NCBI GenBank assembly: GCA_017993775.1 | Contig: JAGOMA010000014.1 | Coordinates: forward strand, 62,001-126,000 | Length of the DNA stretch: 64,000 nucleotides | Direction: 5' to 3' | Source of the DNA: Chloroflexota bacterium | GTDB taxonomy: Bacteria > Chloroflexota > Anaerolineae > Promineifilales > Promineifilaceae | Shown: piece after piece, positions 27,542-37,258 of the stretch | Numbering within the stretch: position 1 is the first letter of the stretch | How the letters are laid out: every line of letters begins with the position of its first letter | The notes under the pieces: generated by a model | What the model was told of the DNA's origin: nothing | What the model saw: the letters and a program-made list of their open reading frames with translations, nothing else | Database searches by the model: none | Made by a program: the position numbers and the translations under genes

Positions 27542-30500
27542 TTACATCTGGTCAAGCGCCTGCCGGTACGTTTCCAGAGCTTTTTGCAGTTGGCCGTTGC
27601 GCATGTAGGCATCTCCCAGCATCCTGCGTACAAGCGGCTTTTCTTGATGCCGCCCAGCAGCCGCTTCCAGATCAGCGATCAACGTATTGATGCCTTCACC
27701 CACTTCTACCAGACCCGCATATTCGTTCATCGCCTGGTCAAACTGACCCGCGTTCAGCGCTTCTCGCGCAGACACAAGCCGGCTCTGATCCAATTCGAGG
27801 GTCGAAATCCCCAGGTCTAAATCAGGCATCAACAAATCGTCGTCGAAATCCGGATCCTCGAATCCAGGTAATTCGGGCAGCGGGCCGGTCTTGCGTTTGA
27901 TAGACAATGGGCCAGTTTTCCCGCTTGGTTGGTGAGCGACCGGCGGCTCGATTTCTGGCACACCGGCGATGGTCGCTTGCTCTTCTGCTTCCAACCAGCC
28001 ATCCAGGTCCGGCTCAGGTAAACTTCCGAGCCAGTCTGTATGCCCGCCTACGCGAACGCTGTTTTCTTCGCCTTCGGTTGTCAACCAATCCGGTAACGAT
28101 TCGTCCACCTCATCCAGATCCAAATCTTGTTCGTCGTGGGCGGCAAAGGTTGATTCAAAGTCCTTTACGGCCGTTGACTCTTCCGCCTGGAAAATGTCAT
28201 CCCATTCGTCTGCCGCTGGCAGTAGATCGCTTTCAATGGTCGCTTCAGCGTCTTGCGCCGCCACAGGGGGTTCTTGTTCTGCGGCGACCTGAGCCGCCAC
28301 TATCCAATCAGGCATGCCCAAATCGTCATCCCCCAGCGTGGTTTCATCGACGCTGGGTAATTCATCCAATGGCGCTCCCTGCCGCGCGGCCAATCGCTCC
28401 AACCAGGCCATGGCATCGTCGATATTGTCCGGCGCAGCCTCGTCGGTGGTGTCTGACACGGCCGTTTCTTCCTCCATCACCCCAGCAACGGCTTCCACTT
28501 CTGCGGCCATCAAGAGATCGTCTATTTCCGCCTCTGGCTCAATGGGTTCAAACGCTGCCTCGCCAGCCAATTGTTCTGCGGCAATCCAATCGGGCGTTTT
28601 CAGGTCACCGACTTCGCCGGTGACTGTGGGCAGCTCGTCCAATGGCGCACCCTGGCGGGCGGCCAATTGCTCCAACCAGGCCATCGCGTCATCGATGTTG
28701 TCGGGCACATTCAGATCCGTTTCAACCGTTTCAGGCGTTTCCAGATTGGCGCCAACGATGTTTATGTCGGGGGAAACGGCCGTCAACTCAGCCAGTGTCG
28801 CCTCATCCGCATCAGCCAAAGAGGGCAGCTCATCCAACGGCGCCCCTTGGCGGGCCGCTAACCGTTCCAACCAGGCCATTGCCTCATCCGGATCATCCGG
28901 AATGGTTTCTAAAAATGTGTCGTCAGGTAATTTGGCTTCTTCTGCGACGATAATGTCGTCAGCTACATCAGCGGCCACAAATTCTTTCAGTGCCGGGGCG
29001 TCTTCTTCCTCAGCTTCGGCAAACAGCGTCCCTAAATCTACGCCCCAATCATCGTCATCTGAGGAAAGAGCCTCTTCCCAGATATCCGGCGCGCCTGTTT
29101 CAGCCGCAGGCAGCACAGCCAGCATATCCAGCTGAGCGAGCGCCTCGGCCAGTTCATCATCAGAAATTTCTCGTTCGTCCAGGTCGGAGTCTGCCAGAGA
29201 ACGGCCGTCGCTTTCCAGGCTAACTTCTTCTTCCAGCCAGATCAGTTCGGCCAACAACGCCGGACTGACAACCGGCAGCGGCTCTGGCTGGCTGGCAGCC
29301 GGCGGTTCGATAGCTTCCGGCTCGCCGTCGCCAGCCAGATCGGCCAGCCAGGCCATCGCCTCATCCAATTCATCCTGCACTCCAGGCGCAGGTTCGGCGG
29401 CAAATTCACCGGCTAACGCATCCCAATCCAGGTCGTCCGCATCGTCCTGGCTGGCGGGGGCGGCCATTTCGGTTTCGAAGACCCTATCCATCTCGGAGCC
29501 AAAATCAGCTTCGTCTTCGATGGTAGACGGCCGTTCTATGGATGGCAGCTCGTCCAGAGGCGCACCCTGGCGAGCCGCCAATCGTTCCAGCCAGGCCATC
29601 GCTTCGTCTGGGTCGTCGGGCACTTCGTCAACCGGTTCCAGAGCGGCAATCTCGTCATCCGGGGCGGCCAAAATCGTGGCATCCTGCAGCCATTCCTCGT
29701 CCCAATCGGCCAATACGTCCGCGTCGCCGGTGGTTAAACCATCCAGCGCGGCCTCCCAATTGGCCTCTTCCGCCGGTTCATGGGTGATCGATGGTAGTTC
29801 GTCCAGGGGCGCGCCCTGGCGGGCGGCCAATCGCTCTAACCAGGCCATCGCTTCGTCTGGGTCGTCGGGCACGGCCAGGCTCAAATCGTCATCGTCTACG
29901 GCCGTTTCGCCCACCATTTCCGCACCTATCAAGGTAGCGGCAAATAGATCCGGCTCCAATGATTCCTCGATGACTTCAGCCTCCTCAAGCTCGGCAAGCT
30001 CCGGAATTTCCATTTCGAGGGTATCCAGGTCATCGATTACCACTTCAGGCGAAGCGGCAGCGGTTGGGATGGAAGGCAGCTCGTCGAGCGGCGCGCCCTG
30101 GCGGGCAGCCAATCGCTCCAACCAGGCCATTGCCGCTTCCGGGTCATCCGGAGGCAGGTCGATTGGTTCATCAACGGGTGCGAGCAAGTCGCGCTCTTCA
30201 GCAGCATCCTCAGCGGCAAACAGGTTGTCGAGATCTATCGCGTAGGCGGCTGTGGGTAATTCCTCGACAGGCGCATCGGGTTCCGCGGCCAAATCTTCCA
30301 GCCAGGACATGGCGTCATCCAGGTCATCGGGGAAGTCGGTCAATTCAGGCACGATCTCATCGGCAGGCAAGTCGATCTCGCTGGCGGCGGCTTCCGGACT
30401 GCTAAATACGTCCACCTCGTCAGCAAAAATGTCCGCTTGGTCGGGCAAATCTTTTAACAGATCGTCTGCCTGGTCCTCTGGCCACTGCCAGGTAGGCAAT

Positions 30501-33331
30501 TCGTCGATGGGTTCCGGAGATGGCTCGCCAACGGCCAGGGCGTCCAACCAATCGAGTTCCGGGTCTTCTTCCAGAGGGAGCAGGGGATCGGAAGGTTCAT
30601 CGGCCACGGCCGTTGCCAATACATCCTCTGGCGTCTCAGCCGCAATCGTCTCCGGGGCGTCGAATTGCAGCCAATCGGGCAGTTCGTCGCTCTGGCTGAG
30701 GGAAGCAATGCTTGGGCTGGCAGTATCCGAAAGCGCCGACAAATCATCCAGCCAGTCTAACTCGTCGTCTGGCGGCAGTTTGGGTTCTTCGGGCAAATCC
30801 TGTTTTCCTTGCGGGCCTGTTATTTTCTCGTCTTTATCGTCGCTCACAACTTCCTCCACATCCAGGCTGGCGGTCACTAATGTTTCGCCGGTTTCTTCAG
30901 CGGGTAATAACCAATCGGGTAAGTCTTCGTGGGCCTGGCTTTCAGCGGCGAAAAAGTCGTCTTCGCTAGACAAATCCAGGGCAACGGCCGTACGCAGCAT
31001 ATTGCTCATCACCGGTTCAGCCACATCCCCTGACTCGTCCACGGCCGTTTCGATCATTTCCTGCTGGAAGTCCTCATCGGGTTCTTCCACAGCCGCCAAG
31101 GGAACTTTTGTGTCGTCCAGGGGGGCAGAATCAAAAACGTCCAGGGCCGCGCCCATCAACCAGTCGGGCAGATCGCCGGTATCGGTTGGTTGAATGGGAG
31201 GAGAAACGGCCGTATCCGCTTCTTCCTGAAGCCAATCCGGCAAGTCTGAGCTGATAAGGTCTTCGTCGGCCAGAGTTTGATCGGCAACGGCCGTGTCTGC
31301 CAGATTGTGCGTGTCGAGCAGGCCAGACCCCACGGCGGCTGGCACATCGCTCACCAACCAGTCGGGTAGTTCATCCGTCCCGATAGGCGCCCAGGCCGCT
31401 TCGTCATCGTCGGCTTCAGCTAACGAACCAGCGGCGAACAGGACTTCATCTGGCGCATCGCCGGATACCTCGGCTAATTTTTTTGCATCACCAGACTCAA
31501 ACCAGTCAAAATCCTCGTCCGTCTCAGCTAAATCAGGATTATTAGCGGCCACCCAATCGGCTAATTCAGCGGCCAATTGGTCGGTGACCGGCTTTGGCTC
31601 GTCGTAGAGATCGCTAATTTCGCCGCCGCCAATCAACCAATCCGGAATTTCGGCCGCATCATCCGACAAAGCAACCACAGAGAAGTCAACATCTTCCTCC
31701 ATGCCGCCGGCCAATTCATCCAAATTCTCCACGGCGTCTCTGGCCGTTAGCTCGTCGGTAAGACGCCACTCAAAGGTGTCTTCATCCTCATCCTCGTCTG
31801 GCGTCTCGCCAAAATCGGCAAATTGGGCAAGGTCAATTTCCCCGGCGGCAAATTGATCGTCAGTGATGGGAAGTGGTTCGGCGGGCGAACTGAGCCAATC
31901 GAATTCGCTGTCGTCTTCTGCTTCTTCTATTTCAGCCCCGGCGTCTTCGCGCAGCCAGACGGCGGCGGTGAGCGGATCAACATCCAGCGGTCCCAGGTCG
32001 TCCTGGGTCAGATCGGCCAGCCAATCAGGGGCCAGATCGTCAATGGGTGTCTGCGCTCTAGCCGGTTTGCTGGCGGGTTCGGGCGACTTGCTTTCTTCGG
32101 AGGCGGCCAACCAATCCATCGCCGCAGCATTTTCGTCTTCGCCAAAGAGATCGGCAAATTCGATCTCTTTATCCGGCTGTTTTTGGATGCCGGCGGTGAC
32201 AAAATCTAAATCTTGTTGTGGCTCTTCTTCGGCGGAAATTTGCATGCCGGCTAGCCAATCGGATTGGTGTTTGGTGGGGGAAACGGCCGTTTCCTTTTCC
32301 GCCATCTCGTCTAGCGGGAATCCTGATTCGGCCGTGGCCCTGGCCTCTGGCGGCGTGTCGTCCAACGAGGGCAGTTCGCCGGTCAATCCTTCCAGCCATT
32401 GGTACAGGTCGTCGTCGCCTGTGCCGGCTTCGGTTTGACCAGAGGCAACGGCCGTGCCAGAAACCCAGCCCGCAGGTTCTTGATACTCTCTCGGCTCCAG
32501 GTCTGCGCCTAAATAATCAACTTCAACCACTCCGGGCAAAGGGATCGCGCCTTCCACATGAAACGCGCTGCCTTCCGGCGATTCGCGGTCGATGTGGCGT
32601 TTATCGAACAACAACATGGTTTGAAGGTGCCGGAGGTATCGTTGGGCTTCGTCCACGCGCCCGGTTCGCAGCCAGATTTCGGCGATGATGGCGTTGGCCG
32701 CGATGCAGTTGGGTAGTTGATCCAACACTTGGAGGCAAACGTTGACGGCTTCAATGCGACGGCCGTCACGCCAGAGCGCTTCCATCAACAAAACACGGAG
32801 GTCAATGCGCTCCTGGTCTTTTTCTAGAGTTGGACGCAGGAGGGCTGCAGATTGATCGTACAGTTGGCTGCGCAGGTAAAAGCGGGCCAGCGCCCCGGCG
32901 CTAAGCGGCAAACTGGTATTGGGAACGGCCGTGTCGTCTTTTTGTTTCCCCCGGCGCGAATTCTCGAATTGGTGGACGTAGAGTGTGCGCAATTCATGTT
33001 GAATCGCCGCGTTATAAGGCTCGATTTCGTAAGCGCGCTCCAGATGCCAAATGGCCTGCGAAAGGACATCTTCTTCCTTATAAATCACAGCCAGACCGGC
33101 ATGAGCGATGTAATCATTGGGATCCGCACTGAGAATCCGTTGGAATAATTCTGTGGCTCCGGCGTAATCGCCCTTTTCCAGAAGCGCTTTCGCCAGCAGG
33201 CGGTAGGTGGCGATATGCTGCGGATGCTGCTGCAAAATATGGCGGCAGTGTTCAACCGCCAGATCATAATGGCTGTCGTTTAGTAGCTTATCGATCTGTT
33301 CATGATATTTGTGCAGGGCTATGGTTGTCAC
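27542..33331 (-). CDS. Very large TPR protein with acidic PDW(L/I) and 'AMAWLERLAARQGAPLDELPS' repeats
   Basis: 1929 residues. Residues 1-250: several TPRs (HYDLAVEHCRHILQQHPQH, GDYAGATELFQRILSADPND). Residues about 300-1780: strongly acidic, low in Lys/Arg, with at least nine (L/I/M/T)PDW(L/I) or close DWL motifs in the first half. The second half has six near-identical units built on DEAMAWLERLAARQGAP and LDELPS, plus two decayed ones (DDAMSWLEDLAAEPDAP; DEAMAWLADLAGDGEP). The C-terminal 130 residues carry more TPRs (QFDQAMNEYAGLV, GQLQKALETYRQALDQ). No signal peptide or membrane segment. Likely a cytoplasmic scaffold whose short motifs dock a repeated partner; the partner is unknown. GTG start at 33331. 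Copy-number change by recombination is plausible because the repeats match at DNA level. Confidence 0.85.
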   Translation of the reverse strand: MTTIALHKYHEQIDKLLNDSHYDLAVEHCRHILQQHPQHIATYRLLAKALLEKGDYAGATELFQRILSADPNDYIAHAGLAVIYKEEDVLSQAIWHLERAYEIEPYNAAIQHELRTLYVHQFENSRRGKQKDDTAVPNTSLPLSAGALARFYLRSQLYDQSAALLRPTLEKDQERIDLRVLLMEALWRDGRRIEAVNVCLQVLDQLPNCIAANAIIAEIWLRTGRVDEAQRYLRHLQTMLLFDKRHIDRESPEGSAFHVEGAIPLPGVVEVDYLGADLEPREYQEPAGWVSGTAVASGQTEAGTGDDDLYQWLEGLTGELPSLDDTPPEARATAESGFPLDEMAEKETAVSPTKHQSDWLAGMQISAEEEPQQDLDFVTAGIQKQPDKEIEFADLFGEDENAAAMDWLAASEESKSPEPASKPARAQTPIDDLAPDWLADLTQDDLGPLDVDPLTAAVWLREDAGAEIEEAEDDSEFDWLSSPAEPLPITDDQFAAGEIDLAQFADFGETPDEDEDEDTFEWRLTDELTARDAVENLDELAGGMEEDVDFSVVALSDDAAEIPDWLIGGGEISDLYDEPKPVTDQLAAELADWVAANNPDLAETDEDFDWFESGDAKKLAEVSGDAPDEVLFAAGSLAEADDDEAAWAPIGTDELPDWLVSDVPAAVGSGLLDTHNLADTAVADQTLADEDLISSDLPDWLQEEADTAVSPPIQPTDTGDLPDWLMGAALDVFDSAPLDDTKVPLAAVEEPDEDFQQEMIETAVDESGDVAEPVMSNMLRTAVALDLSSEDDFFAAESQAHEDLPDWLLPAEETGETLVTASLDVEEVVSDDKDEKITGPQGKQDLPEEPKLPPDDELDWLDDLSALSDTASPSIASLSQSDELPDWLQFDAPETIAAETPEDVLATAVADEPSDPLLPLEEDPELDWLDALAVGEPSPEPIDELPTWQWPEDQADDLLKDLPDQADIFADEVDVFSSPEAAASEIDLPADEIVPELTDFPDDLDDAMSWLEDLAAEPDAPVEELPTAAYAIDLDNLFAAEDAAEERDLLAPVDEPIDLPPDDPEAAMAWLERLAARQGAPLDELPSIPTAAASPEVVIDDLDTLEMEIPELAELEEAEVIEESLEPDLFAATLIGAEMVGETAVDDDDLSLAVPDDPDEAMAWLERLAARQGAPLDELPSITHEPAEEANWEAALDGLTTGDADVLADWDEEWLQDATILAAPDDEIAALEPVDEVPDDPDEAMAWLERLAARQGAPLDELPSIERPSTIEDEADFGSEMDRVFETEMAAPASQDDADDLDWDALAGEFAAEPAPGVQDELDEAMAWLADLAGDGEPEAIEPPAASQPEPLPVVSPALLAELIWLEEEVSLESDGRSLADSDLDEREISDDELAEALAQLDMLAVLPAAETGAPDIWEEALSSDDDDWGVDLGTLFAEAEEEDAPALKEFVAADVADDIIVAEEAKLPDDTFLETIPDDPDEAMAWLERLAARQGAPLDELPSLADADEATLAELTAVSPDINIVGANLETPETVETDLNVPDNIDDAMAWLEQLAARQGAPLDELPTVTGEVGDLKTPDWIAAEQLAGEAAFEPIEPEAEIDDLLMAAEVEAVAGVMEEETAVSDTTDEAAPDNIDDAMAWLERLAARQGAPLDELPSVDETTLGDDDLGMPDWIVAAQVAAEQEPPVAAQDAEATIESDLLPAADEWDDIFQAEESTAVKDFESTFAAHDEQDLDLDEVDESLPDWLTTEGEENSVRVGGHTDWLGSLPEPDLDGWLEAEEQATIAGVPEIEPPVAHQPSGKTGPLSIKRKTGPLPELPGFEDPDFDDDLLMPDLDLGISTLELDQSRLVSAREALNAGQFDQAMNEYAGLVEVGEGINTLIADLEAAAGRHQEKPLVRRMLGDAYMRNGQLQKALETYRQALDQM
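28356..30340 (-). repeat. In-frame coding repeats, about 75-85 bp, six strong copies
   Basis: Copies centre on about 28385, 28665, 28845, 29575, 29825 and 30105, with decayed ones near 29345 and 30295. Each encodes D(E/D)AMAWLE(R/Q)LAARQG and LDELPS. Spacing is irregular (about 170-730 bp) and the intervening sequence is acidic coding sequence. DNA identity between units is high, pointing to recent duplication or conversion. Confidence 0.85.
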
Positions 33332-33454
33332 AGGGTAACCTTATTTCCTGCAAAACGTAAAACAGACCGGAGAATTGACATAAAAGAAAATGCGAGTTTT
33401 ACGTTTTACGCGTGTGTTATGGTTAACTTCTGGCGATATTATGCAAAGTTTCGC

Positions 33455-34489
33455 TTAATTAAGCAAGTGACGAGCCTTGAGTTGGGATAGTAGATCAGTC
33501 ACGTCGTTCTCTTGTTGGGGCATAGGGCCGATGGTGTCCTGGATTTCATCGCGGCCGATCAGGGCGTATACAGTGTTCAGGATGCCGCTGTTCAGGACGT
33601 TTAGCTCGTAACCGCCTTCGAGAATAAAGAGGATACGGCCGTTGCACACATCATTGGCCATCTGCACCAGATAACGGGAAATTCGGGCATAACCGCGCAA
33701 ACTCAGCCCACCCTGAGCCAGCGGATCCTGCCAGTGGGCATCATACCCGGCCGAAACGAGCAGCAAATCAGGCTTAAACGCGGCCACTTTAGGCAAAACC
33801 AATTCCTTCATAATGCGGCAGTACCCTTCGTCGCCGACATACGGCGGCAGCGGCACGTTCAGCGTATACCCCAGCCCATGCCCCGCCCCGACCTCGTTGG
33901 ATCGGCCGATGCCTGGATAAAAAAATGGGGCGAATAGATGGGTAGAAACAAACAAAACACTGTCGTCTAAATAAAATATCTCTTGTGTGCCATTGCCATG
34001 ATGCACGTCAAAATCAACAATAGCCACTCGTTTTGCCCCGTGAACTTCCTGAGCCTGACGGGCGGCAACGGCCGTGTTGTTCAGCAAACAAAAACCGCTC
34101 ACCGAATTAAACCCGGCATGGTGACCCGGCGGGCGCACCAGGGCAATACCATTTTTCGCCCGGCCCGTCATCACGCCATCCACAGCCTCGCAGCAGCCGC
34201 CGGCAGCCAAACGCGCCAAACGAAAACTTTCCGGTGTCGCATACGTGTCGCCATGGTCCAAAAAACCGCCGCCCGACCAGGAAACCTGTTGAATATGCTC
34301 AATCAAATCCGCCGAATGCGTACGCATCAACTGCTCCAAAGTCGCCGTCATCGGCTCCACAGGCGTTAAATCTTGCAGCACTCCGAATTTTTCCAGGTGC
34401 GGCAACACAGCAGCTAAACGATGGTGGCTCTCTGGGTGATAAGCTCTGGTGTGCGCCAGAGCAGGCGCATAAACAAGTAAACTACTCAT
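33455..34489 (-). CDS. Histone deacetylase-fold amidohydrolase
   Basis: 344 residues of the arginase/deacetylase superfamily (AcuC/HDAC/acetylpolyamine amidohydrolase-like). Catalytic dyad region VRPPGHHAG, zinc ligands in VAIVDFDVHHGNGTQEIFY, later aspartate in LLVSAGYDAHWQDPLA, and the GGYEL transition-state loop. Family members deacetylate acetyl-lysine, acetyl-polyamines or related amides; the substrate is open. Acetyl-CoA synthetase at 38-40 kb has a regulatory lysine motif, but nothing shows these two interact. The ATG at 34489 has AAAAGGA upstream; a GTG two codons earlier is the alternative. Confidence 0.9.
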   Translation of the reverse strand: MSSLLVYAPALAHTRAYHPESHHRLAAVLPHLEKFGVLQDLTPVEPMTATLEQLMRTHSADLIEHIQQVSWSGGGFLDHGDTYATPESFRLARLAAGGCCEAVDGVMTGRAKNGIALVRPPGHHAGFNSVSGFCLLNNTAVAARQAQEVHGAKRVAIVDFDVHHGNGTQEIFYLDDSVLFVSTHLFAPFFYPGIGRSNEVGAGHGLGYTLNVPLPPYVGDEGYCRIMKELVLPKVAAFKPDLLLVSAGYDAHWQDPLAQGGLSLRGYARISRYLVQMANDVCNGRILFILEGGYELNVLNSGILNTVYALIGRDEIQDTIGPMPQQENDVTDLLSQLKARHLLN

Positions 34490-34547
34490 CCGCACATCCT
34501 TTTCCCGCTAAATCGTCAAACTCTCCTGTAATTATACGCCTTAAGAA

Positions 34548-34580
34548 AAAAGGGCGCAGCATGATAGCCGCACCCTTTCT
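34548..34580 (-). terminator. Terminator after the pyrophosphatase gene
   Basis: Imperfect hairpin: AAAGGGTGCGGC pairing with GCTGCGCCCTTT on the minus strand, followed by a T-run (TTTTTTCTT). It lies 44 nt after the end of hppA. Confidence 0.7.
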
Positions 34581-34623
34581 AAATCAATCACAATCTACTG
34601 CCGGGCAGTTTTGCGTCAACGCC

Positions 34624-36936
34624 TCAACCCCCATTCACCAGCATATACAACAAGCCCTGACCACCGGCAAAAGCAACCACCAGCCCGGCAAAAACCACTG
34701 AAACCATCGACATTAATTTGATTAAGATGTTCAACGACGGGCCAGATGTATCCTTGAACGGATCGCCCACCGTATCGCCAACAACGGCCGCTTTGTGCGC
34801 TTGTGATCCCTTCCCGCCATGATGCCCTTCTTCAATATACTTTTTGGCGTTATCCCATGACCCACCCGCGTTGGCCATCATCACCGCCAGAGCAAACCCG
34901 GCGGCCAAACCACCCGAGAGCAGCCCTAACACACCGGCCACGCCAAACAATATACCCACAATCACGGGCACGGCGATGGCAATAACCGATGGCGTCACCA
35001 TTTCCCGCTGCGCGGAAACAGTGCTGATGTCTACACAGCGCGCATAATCCGGCTTCGACGTGCCGGCTAAAATGCCCGGATCGCTGCGGAATTGGCGGCG
35101 GACTTCTTCCACCATGCCGCCAGCCGCTCGCCCCACGGCGCGCATCGTTAACGCCGAAAAATAGAAAGCGGTGGCCGCGCCAATAAACAAACCGATCAAA
35201 ACGGCCGGATTGAGCAAGGTCACGTTGTAATAAATCATAAAATCTTGCATGGTCATCGTGGCCACGGCGACTGCCTTACCGGCAATTTGCACCGTTTCGA
35301 TGCCCCGCAGTTCTGTGAGTACCAGGCGGATTTCTTCCAAATAGGCGGCCAGGAGGGCCAGCGACGTTAACGCCGCTGAACCGATGGCGAACCCTTTGCC
35401 GATGGCCGCCGTGGTATTGCCAACCGCATCCAGTTGATCGGTACGGTCGCGTACTTTGGGGTCGAGTTCGGCCATTTCGGCGTTGCCGCCCGCATTGTCG
35501 GCGATGGGGCCGTAGGCGTCGGTGGCCAGCGTGAAGCCGAGCGTGGACAACATACCCACGGCCGCGATGCCGACGCCATAAAGCCCCATGAGGATGCTGC
35601 TGTTGCCGCCGACTACATAAAAACTAACGGCAATACCGAAGACGATGGCAATGACGGGAATCCCGTTCGATTCCATGCCCACCGCCAGGCCTTCAATCAG
35701 GGCGGTGGCGGAACTGGTTTCCGCCTGAGCGGCGATGCCGCGTGTGGGTTTGAAGGCGTGCGAGGTGTAGTATTCGGTCGCTTTGCCGACGATGATGCCC
35801 ACGACGAGGCCGGTGACAACGGCCGTCCACACCTGCCACCAATTCGGCAGACCCAAACTATACAAAATAGGCAGCGACAACACGGCAATGCCAATGGAAC
35901 TGCCATATAACCCTCGGCTCAAAGCGCCGATCAACTGCGCCTGCGATGCCCCTTCATCCGCCTGCACCAGATAGATCGCCATGATGGACAAAACCACGCC
36001 CACAGCCGCCAGGACAATTGGCGCAGACAAATAACGAAGCTGCAATTCCATAATGGTGAAGCCGCCCATGGCTGTTCCGGCCGTTGCCACGGCCGCTACG
36101 CCCAGCGCAGAAGTCGCCAAAATGGAGCCGGCGTAAGATTCATAGAGGTCGGCGCCCATGCCGGCCACATCGCCCACGTTATCGCCGACGTTATCGGCAA
36201 TCGTCGCCGGGTTGCGCGGATCGTCTTCGGGAATACCGGCTTCTACCTTGCCCACCAAATCGGCGCCGACATCGGCCGCTTTGGTGAAAATACCGCCGCC
36301 CACGCGAGCAAACAGCGCCTGAGTAGACGCGCCCATGCCAAAACTTAACATGGTAGCGGTAATAATGGGCAGTGGGTTAGCGGCCGTGCTGATAAAGCTG
36401 TTGGGCAAAACGACCGGAAAGGCGTAATACAAAATTAAAAACCAGGCGGTTATATCCAGCAAGGCAAATCCGACGACCACCAGACCCATCACGGCGCCAG
36501 CGCGCAGGGCAATTTGCAAACCGTTGTTCAGGCTCTGGCTGGCGGCGTGTGCGGTGCGGGCCGAGGCGTTGGTGGCCGTTTTCATGCCGAAAAAGCCGCA
36601 AACGGCCGAGAACAGCCCGCCAGTAATGAAGGCAAAAGGAACCACAGGGTTTTGCAGCTTCAAGAAGGACATGATAAGGAAAACCACAAAAAGAACGCCA
36701 AAGACAATGCCCACAACGCGATATTGGCGAGTCAGGTAAGCCATCGCGCCTTCACGGACCGCCTGGGCAATTTCGATCATGCGCGGGGTGCCTTCGCTTT
36801 CAGCCATGACCTGGCGATAAAAATAAAATGCGTACCCAAGAGCAATGATCGCGCCGATGGGGCCGAGCCACCATAACAACGGCACGGCCGTTCGGCCGGA
36901 AACCGCATCTTGGGCCATTAACAATGTTTGTTCCAT
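34624..36936 (-). CDS. hppA: K+-dependent membrane-bound ion-pumping pyrophosphatase
   Basis: 770 residues, about 16 membrane helices. Substrate-binding loop KAADVGADLVGKVEAGIPEDDPRNPATIADNVGDNVGD carries the Mg-PPi aspartates. The motif GNTTAAIGKGF has Ala where K+-independent enzymes have Lys, so this is the K+-dependent class; whether it pumps H+ or Na+ cannot be settled by eye. It couples pyrophosphate hydrolysis to an ion gradient and pulls biosynthetic reactions such as acetyl-CoA synthetase forward. ATG at 36936; an AGGAGG lies 14 nt upstream, rather far. It forms a single unit ending in its own terminator. Confidence 0.95.
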   Translation of the reverse strand: MEQTLLMAQDAVSGRTAVPLLWWLGPIGAIIALGYAFYFYRQVMAESEGTPRMIEIAQAVREGAMAYLTRQYRVVGIVFGVLFVVFLIMSFLKLQNPVVPFAFITGGLFSAVCGFFGMKTATNASARTAHAASQSLNNGLQIALRAGAVMGLVVVGFALLDITAWFLILYYAFPVVLPNSFISTAANPLPIITATMLSFGMGASTQALFARVGGGIFTKAADVGADLVGKVEAGIPEDDPRNPATIADNVGDNVGDVAGMGADLYESYAGSILATSALGVAAVATAGTAMGGFTIMELQLRYLSAPIVLAAVGVVLSIMAIYLVQADEGASQAQLIGALSRGLYGSSIGIAVLSLPILYSLGLPNWWQVWTAVVTGLVVGIIVGKATEYYTSHAFKPTRGIAAQAETSSATALIEGLAVGMESNGIPVIAIVFGIAVSFYVVGGNSSILMGLYGVGIAAVGMLSTLGFTLATDAYGPIADNAGGNAEMAELDPKVRDRTDQLDAVGNTTAAIGKGFAIGSAALTSLALLAAYLEEIRLVLTELRGIETVQIAGKAVAVATMTMQDFMIYYNVTLLNPAVLIGLFIGAATAFYFSALTMRAVGRAAGGMVEEVRRQFRSDPGILAGTSKPDYARCVDISTVSAQREMVTPSVIAIAVPVIVGILFGVAGVLGLLSGGLAAGFALAVMMANAGGSWDNAKKYIEEGHHGGKGSQAHKAAVVGDTVGDPFKDTSGPSLNILIKLMSMVSVVFAGLVVAFAGGQGLLYMLVNGG

Positions 36937-37258
36937 GTAATTAACTTACGCCTCCTGCAAGGTTTTGTGGTAATCCATGTCGTGAGGATTTTGCTACCAA
37001 TTATGTTGAAAGACTGCATTTCAGGGGAAATTTTACCTGATTTTATTCTTAAGTTTTGTCCCCTTTGTTTGGGCTTAACACGGGGAGCGGATTGTAACGA
37101 ATCGCACAAACCATGTCAAACACGGGAGAACGGCCGTTGCCCAGGCATTTACAATTGTGGTAGGCTTGGGAGATACGGCTATAATTTCAATCATCATCCC
37201 CTCATCATCTGCCGATGAGATTGTCAGCGCAAAGAAGCAAAAAGGAGCGGAGACTTAC

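Noticed and set aside
28356-30340. Regularly recurring DNA unit that could look like a CRISPR array
   Set aside because: Units are 75-85 bp, irregularly spaced, in frame, and encode a clear protein repeat; there are no short direct repeats with uniform spacers.
29520-31193. Ser/Ala-rich plus-strand frames inside the TPR-repeat gene
   Set aside because: They are the complement of the acidic repeats (GAC/GAT/GAA read backward as Ser/Phe-type codons); the minus-strand frame has TPRs at both ends and a start signal.
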